The notes beneath the pieces were generated by a model. That model was not told the origin of the DNA, did no database searches, and saw only the letters and a program-made list of their open reading frames with translations. A stretch of 39,190 nucleotides of DNA from Candidatus Segatella mututuai (GTDB lineage: Bacteria > Bacteroidota > Bacteroidia > Bacteroidales > Bacteroidaceae): assembly GCA_002439605.1 (NCBI GenBank), contig DJOI01000022.1, positions 34,483 through 73,672 of the forward strand, written 5' to 3'. The translations under genes and the position numbers were made by a program. Below, piece after piece: positions 28,801 to 34,800 of the stretch. Position 1 is the stretch's first letter. Every line of letters begins with the position of its first letter.

Positions 28801-31800
28801 GGCTTGCTTCTCCACCTCAGTCTCAGCCGCAATCTGCCCAGCCTGCGCCAAGATGTCCTTGGAAGGCGTGTCGAAGTTGGCCACGTCGATACCAACTACT
28901 TCCTCGTAAGGCGACATGTTTTCGACAAGATGCGCCTCGATAGCCTCTGGCATATCACGCACACCATTGTAGAACGCCTTGAGGTAAGGACGTATAGCAT
29001 CGCCCATATCCCCAATCATACCCTTGGCATAATCAGTAAACTTAGTGGCACCCTTCTCAATATGATACACAGCCATCTGTATTCCGATGGCAAGAATCTC
29101 AGGATCAATGCCCATATTCATCTGCCCACGCAGTTTCATGCGCATACGCTTCTTCAACTCCTCATACTGCTCATCGGTCACCAGCTTGTTGCCGCTTGGG
29201 TTCTTCTTCACCTCTTCCTGCTTGGCGATACGTGCAGCCTTGTCCATCAGCGGCTCGTCTGGTCTGAACTCCTCACTCATAACATATGGCAGAAGAACAT
29301 TGTCCAGCCAAGCATTAGCCTCATGAATATCTTTGAATTCACGCATTCTACGAACACTATCACCAATAGACTTATACCATTTGCGAGCAGTTTTCAAGTC
29401 ACCTTTGTTCATATTCTTGGCATAATTCTTAGCCCACATGATAGCATTGCCTTGAAGAACCTCATTTATGAGTTTGGTATTATCCAAAGACGATTTACTT
29501 TTCTTCGCAACAGAGGAAAGCGTTTCCTTCATATCAGCGAGCGAAAGCGGCTTGGCATTCTCCAAAGCCTCCATGTCCTCACCAAGAACAGCCTCAGCAA
29601 GTTTCTTGACATCCTCCTCGCTACGCATCATGAAGCCACCCTGCTTCTTGTCATACCAACCTTTAAGAGACTTGGCGAGCGAAGCTGCAGCCTTCTGCTT
29701 ATCGCCCAACTCATCAGTAAACTTTACAAGCTGCATATCCAACACCTTGCCACGCTTGGTTGTGTACTGAGCAGACTCAACTGTGTACTTCTTGGAATGG
29801 ACTTGCTTCTCTATTTCATCAATGTGCTTAGCCAGCTTTACAGCCTCATCATAACTATCCACATCTACAAAACCTGCGGAACTAGCATTACTTCTAACAC
29901 TATACCCCTCCTTTTCCAATACAGCATTGATACGCTCAGGAGTTTCGGCTTGGTTATCCATAGTCTCCACACGAAGCCATGTTCGACGAGAATTTATGTT
30001 ATAGTGAGCCTTAATACGAGGATTTTTAGTGAACCCATCAATATCCCCCATCTTGTCTGGCTTACCATCAGAAATAACCTCCCCAGGAATGCCACGCCAC
30101 TCGCCAGTCTTAGAATTGAAATCTAAAACATTTACGTTAGCATATTCTCTGAAAGGCTTAGTCTTGCGATTTGAGTTCGATACCCACTTTTTGAAGTTGT
30201 CTATAGAAACGGGAACAACGTCAATGCGTCTGCCCTTCTCCCAGCCTTTCTCATAATTGGCAAGATAATTTTCTCCAGCCTCCTGTGTGCTATTGAACCC
30301 AAGCATCACCTTATGCTCGTCAAACGAGCCATCTGGGTTATACTGGTCCACCACATACACATACTGCTGGTTCCAGTCGTCAATGTCATTGCCGAGGAAC
30401 ACATCGAGATGGTCACCGTCCACACCCACATTGTCGGTCATGTACCCATAAGTGTTGTGCATCGTCACGCTCCATTCCTTGCCATCAGCATCCTTGCCAG
30501 AGCGCACACTGCCCTTAGGCTGCTCGATGGAAATATTGAATCCAGCAACCTTTACGTGTCCCTTCTTGTAGTTACCAGCCTCCTTCTGTGCATCAGAAGG
30601 ATTGGTGTCAGTCTCGGCCTCAGCAGCCTCAATTTGCTCTTGCGTTCCGCTAATTTCCTCTTTATGAGAAACTTTTTCCGTTTTTTCTTGGAAGTTATCA
30701 GAACTTTTTGTATCTTTGCCAACGTCATCAAGAGCAGAAAAATCGGAGCTGCCGGCTATTGTCTTATTGACAGTAGGACTGATGGTGGTAATTTCGTCCG
30801 CCGTTGACTTTTCTTTTGCCACACTTGGTAAACTCTTGTGTGGCATTTTCTTTCTATGGAAGAAAGATTTATGAAGAACAATTCTATTCGTTCCGTCTTC
30901 TCCAACACTTACCATCTCCACATAGAATTTATCATATCGCTTGATAAACAACAATGTTGGTCTGCCTTTGCTTGTATCAAGTTTTACATCCGTAGGATTG
31001 TCAAGAATATCCTGAATTTTAAGATACTCCTCCACAGGTTCCTCGTCATGATGGTTCACTGCATGGTCTATAAAATATCCCTTTCCACAATAAACATGCT
31101 TATCCGTCGTATCCTTTCCCAAAAATCTCAGATAATGTTGTGGAATAATAGCTATAGGCATAAGTTCATTCCCGAAATGTTCTAAAATTTCTTGAAGAGT
31201 TTTGCCTTCTGCCCATTCTATGTTCTCATCAGAAAGCCACTCTCTTATTCTCTGTTCTCTATCTGCAAGGGTATCGTTTTCCCATCTGTCAGTATTCCGT
31301 TTATCTCCCCCTCGTCTTGAAGAATCGTTAATTTCTTCATCAGCGGTGGCAGGTTCTGCTCCTCCCTCGCCTGGTCCTCCTGTCTCAGCAGCTTCACTGC
31401 CTTCTTGTTGCCCTTTTTGGCTTGCTGGATGATTGCCACCCAGTACATTGCTGTCTTGTTGTCCATTATGCTCGATGTTTAAAGCCTCGTTGATGGCATC
31501 AGCCAACGAACGAGGTGTGTTGTCTGTATCTGTAAATAAATCCTTAGCCTTCGAACCTTGGATAAGGTCGAAAAGCTCATTGAAAGTCTGTTGGATGAAA
31601 CCTTGCGTCTCACCCTTGTACATAGCCACGAGATGCAGGGCGAAGTCCGAATACTTCCCATCAGGAAGCACAGCCTCACCAGTAGCATCGTCAAATTGAT
31701 AAGAGCGTTTCCAATCCTCGATGGCGATACGTGAAGCCTTAAAGCTGGAAGCCGAAGCAAAGGAACCATCATTCATCAGTTCATTGAAAGCCATGATTGA

Positions 31801-34800
31801 CTCCTGAATGTCCTTTATCATTCGTTCCTCCTTAGGACTGTCATAGTCTCTGTATGCGGTTGCGAGGATGGCACGCTGCACCTTAGCAGGCATCTTGCCA
31901 AACATCTCCTCCAAGCGGTCGCTACCATCTTGGAAGATGCTGTTATACATGATACCCTTCAAGTCATTCACAGCCTCAGCAGTAAGATTGCCATTGCTAT
32001 CAAAAGCACTTGCATACTGTGTATTAGTGATAAAGCCCTTGGCATTCATCCACTTCAATACCTTCACACCGTTCTTGTCAACGAGCTGGGAGAAACTTGC
32101 ATCATCATCCACACTCTCCAGTAACTTACTAGCAAAGGTCTTCATATCCTCGCCCATCTTTTGGATGGTATTCTTGGCCTTGATACGCTCTGTGCCACCA
32201 CTCTCGGTATCCTGAGCATTATACTGCCCAAGCTCGATAGCCTTGGCATCATCCACGTCCACCATATTGACGAGCACAGGATGCTTCATTTTGGCTATAT
32301 CATCAGTCTTCAAGCCGAACTCATCTGCATGATCCAAGAGATATTGCTTGTATATGGCAGCTTGGTCGGCATGGCTTTCCCACATCGACTTCAATGCCGC
32401 ACTACGATTGTTACCCTGGATGGTCTCACCATGAGTATTGACTGTAGGCGCACCAGTATAAGCAGTGACGCTTGATGTAATCTCAGCAGGATTGATGTTA
32501 GAAGCAATATCCTCCGAAGACACGACACTCGCCTTGTCGGTACGATTCTTAGGCTGAGCCTCCGGTATAAAGTGATACACATTAGGCTGCCCATTCAAAT
32601 GGCTTGGCTGCAACTGGTCTGCCTCGATAACACCTACACGGCCATCTTGCTTCACCTTGTCAGCAAACTTAACCGAAGTCTCCTTGCCCTTCACGGCAAG
32701 AGCCTCTCCTTGTCGGTCATACTTTGCACCATTCGAACGGCGATAACCTCTTGCACGTGCATCCTGCGGAGTATCATTCACCCAATCAGGAACGCCCTGC
32801 ACAGCCTCACGTTCCTTGCGCTCAGCCTCTTCCTTGGCAGCAGCTTGCGACTTAGCCTCCTCAGCGGCCATTCTCGCTTTCTCTTCAGCCTCCTTCTGAG
32901 CTTCGAGCATCACCTTGCCATTGCGTTTCTGCTGAACACCAACTATTTGCTTCCAGTGCTCCAAGTTAGCCTTCGCCTGCTCCACTGCAGCCTTGTGTTC
33001 TTTCTCTGCGGCAATTTTATCGGCAATGGAGCCACCAACCTTTGGCTTCCACTTCTCCAATTTGGTGAGCGAGGTCTGCATATCAGAAACCATAGAGTCC
33101 GCCACGGTCTTGGCCATACTCTCGTCACCGCCAGTCTGCTCAACGATGGCATCATAGGCAGTATCTGGGTCTGCCTGCTCATAGATAGGCTCACCCTTAT
33201 CATTCTTAGGGATGCGTTCCAAGGCTGACGAAGTAGGAGCTTCTTTCTCATCTGTGCGATTTTCCACTCCATTTAACTCCGCATTAACATTCTCGTCACC
33301 ATTTACGCCGTCGATTAACTCATTCTTAACACTTTCCGTATTGGTATCACCAACCTCAGGAGCATCAATCTCCCGACTCCACACTGGTTCACCATTGGCA
33401 TCTGTAACTGTATCGACCATATCATCAAGTTGCTCAGGAGATACAACCTGTACCTGCGAACCATTAAGCGACTCTTCAGTATAGATTTCGATACCATCAT
33501 CAGTGATAGACTGTATAGATCCACGCACAGGCTCCCCATTCTCATCACGCACCACGATAATGTCATTGATGCTGTATGTCGGCATGGATGGTCCATCTTC
33601 CTGCTCATTGTCCTCCACAGTGGACGATGCCTCCTGCCCTCCTGTCTGCTGTTGTTCCAAATTCTGCACCACAACCTGCGCACGTCTCGCCTCGTCTGCC
33701 ATCTGCTGGATGCCCGACTTTGGCATGGCAATAATACCAGAGGAAACAGGAGCCTCGCCTTCTTGATACACAGTTTGCGTCACAACATTCACCGTCCCAT
33801 CGCCATTGTCAACCACCCCCTGCTCGTTAGGAGTGAGCACAACAGTTACAGGAGTGCCATCCTCACCAGTAGCCTGGTAGGTGTCACCCTGGTTCCACAG
33901 CTTGACAGTTCCGTCGATATTGTCAGCAGCCTCTTGTGCATGTTGCTCACGGATGTTCTGAGCAGCCTCCTCCTTCTCCTGGTTAGGGTCTATCTGGTCT
34001 TGAGCACTGTATATTGCGCTTGGAGAAACCATTTCCAGCTTACCCGTTTGGGCATCCCTTACGATAATGCTATCATCCGACTGCTCGTCATTGATGGACG
34101 CATCGTCATTGAGCACGAGATTTCCGCTGATAACATAAGCCATCTTATGCTCGTTGTCCTCGTCCTTCATCTTCATTGCTACAGGATGAATCATGCCAGT
34201 AGTTCGATTTGTATGACTGTCTACGAGCGCATTGCTCTCCTCCACCTGACTGTCGATGTCATCACGAACACGCTGCACCATGCCATCGTATGCCGATTTG
34301 GCATTGGCATAGTCAAGCACTGGCTGCAGCCCATCAGCATTGCCCATGTGCTTCAGCTCCTCGATGTAGCGGATAGGGTCGCCGATGGTATCATCAAAGT
34401 CATTAACATCAATAACATCCCCAATGCCCATGGAATGCGCCAAGTTCTGACGAGCAACATCAAGCTTAGCCTTGGCATTGCCCATCTCGTCCGGGTCAGT
34501 GGTATCATAGCCATTACTATATGAATCGTTCACATTCTCCACGTCAGGATCTCTATCCGTATCGTCCACATTGTTTGCCTGAGCTATGTTATATCCACGC
34601 AGCTTCGAGAGGTTACGAACATAATCAAGAGCAGCTTTCTTTTCCTCAACATGCATACTCTTGTCATTGAGAATGTTATTTGTAACGAAGTCAGCCATGT
34701 GCTCATTATCCGTAGCATCAATCTTGCCTCTCAAAGGTTCCCACTTCTCCTGTGTCAAACGGTAAGATGCAACTTTATCAGCAGTGTCAGTCTTATGCTT

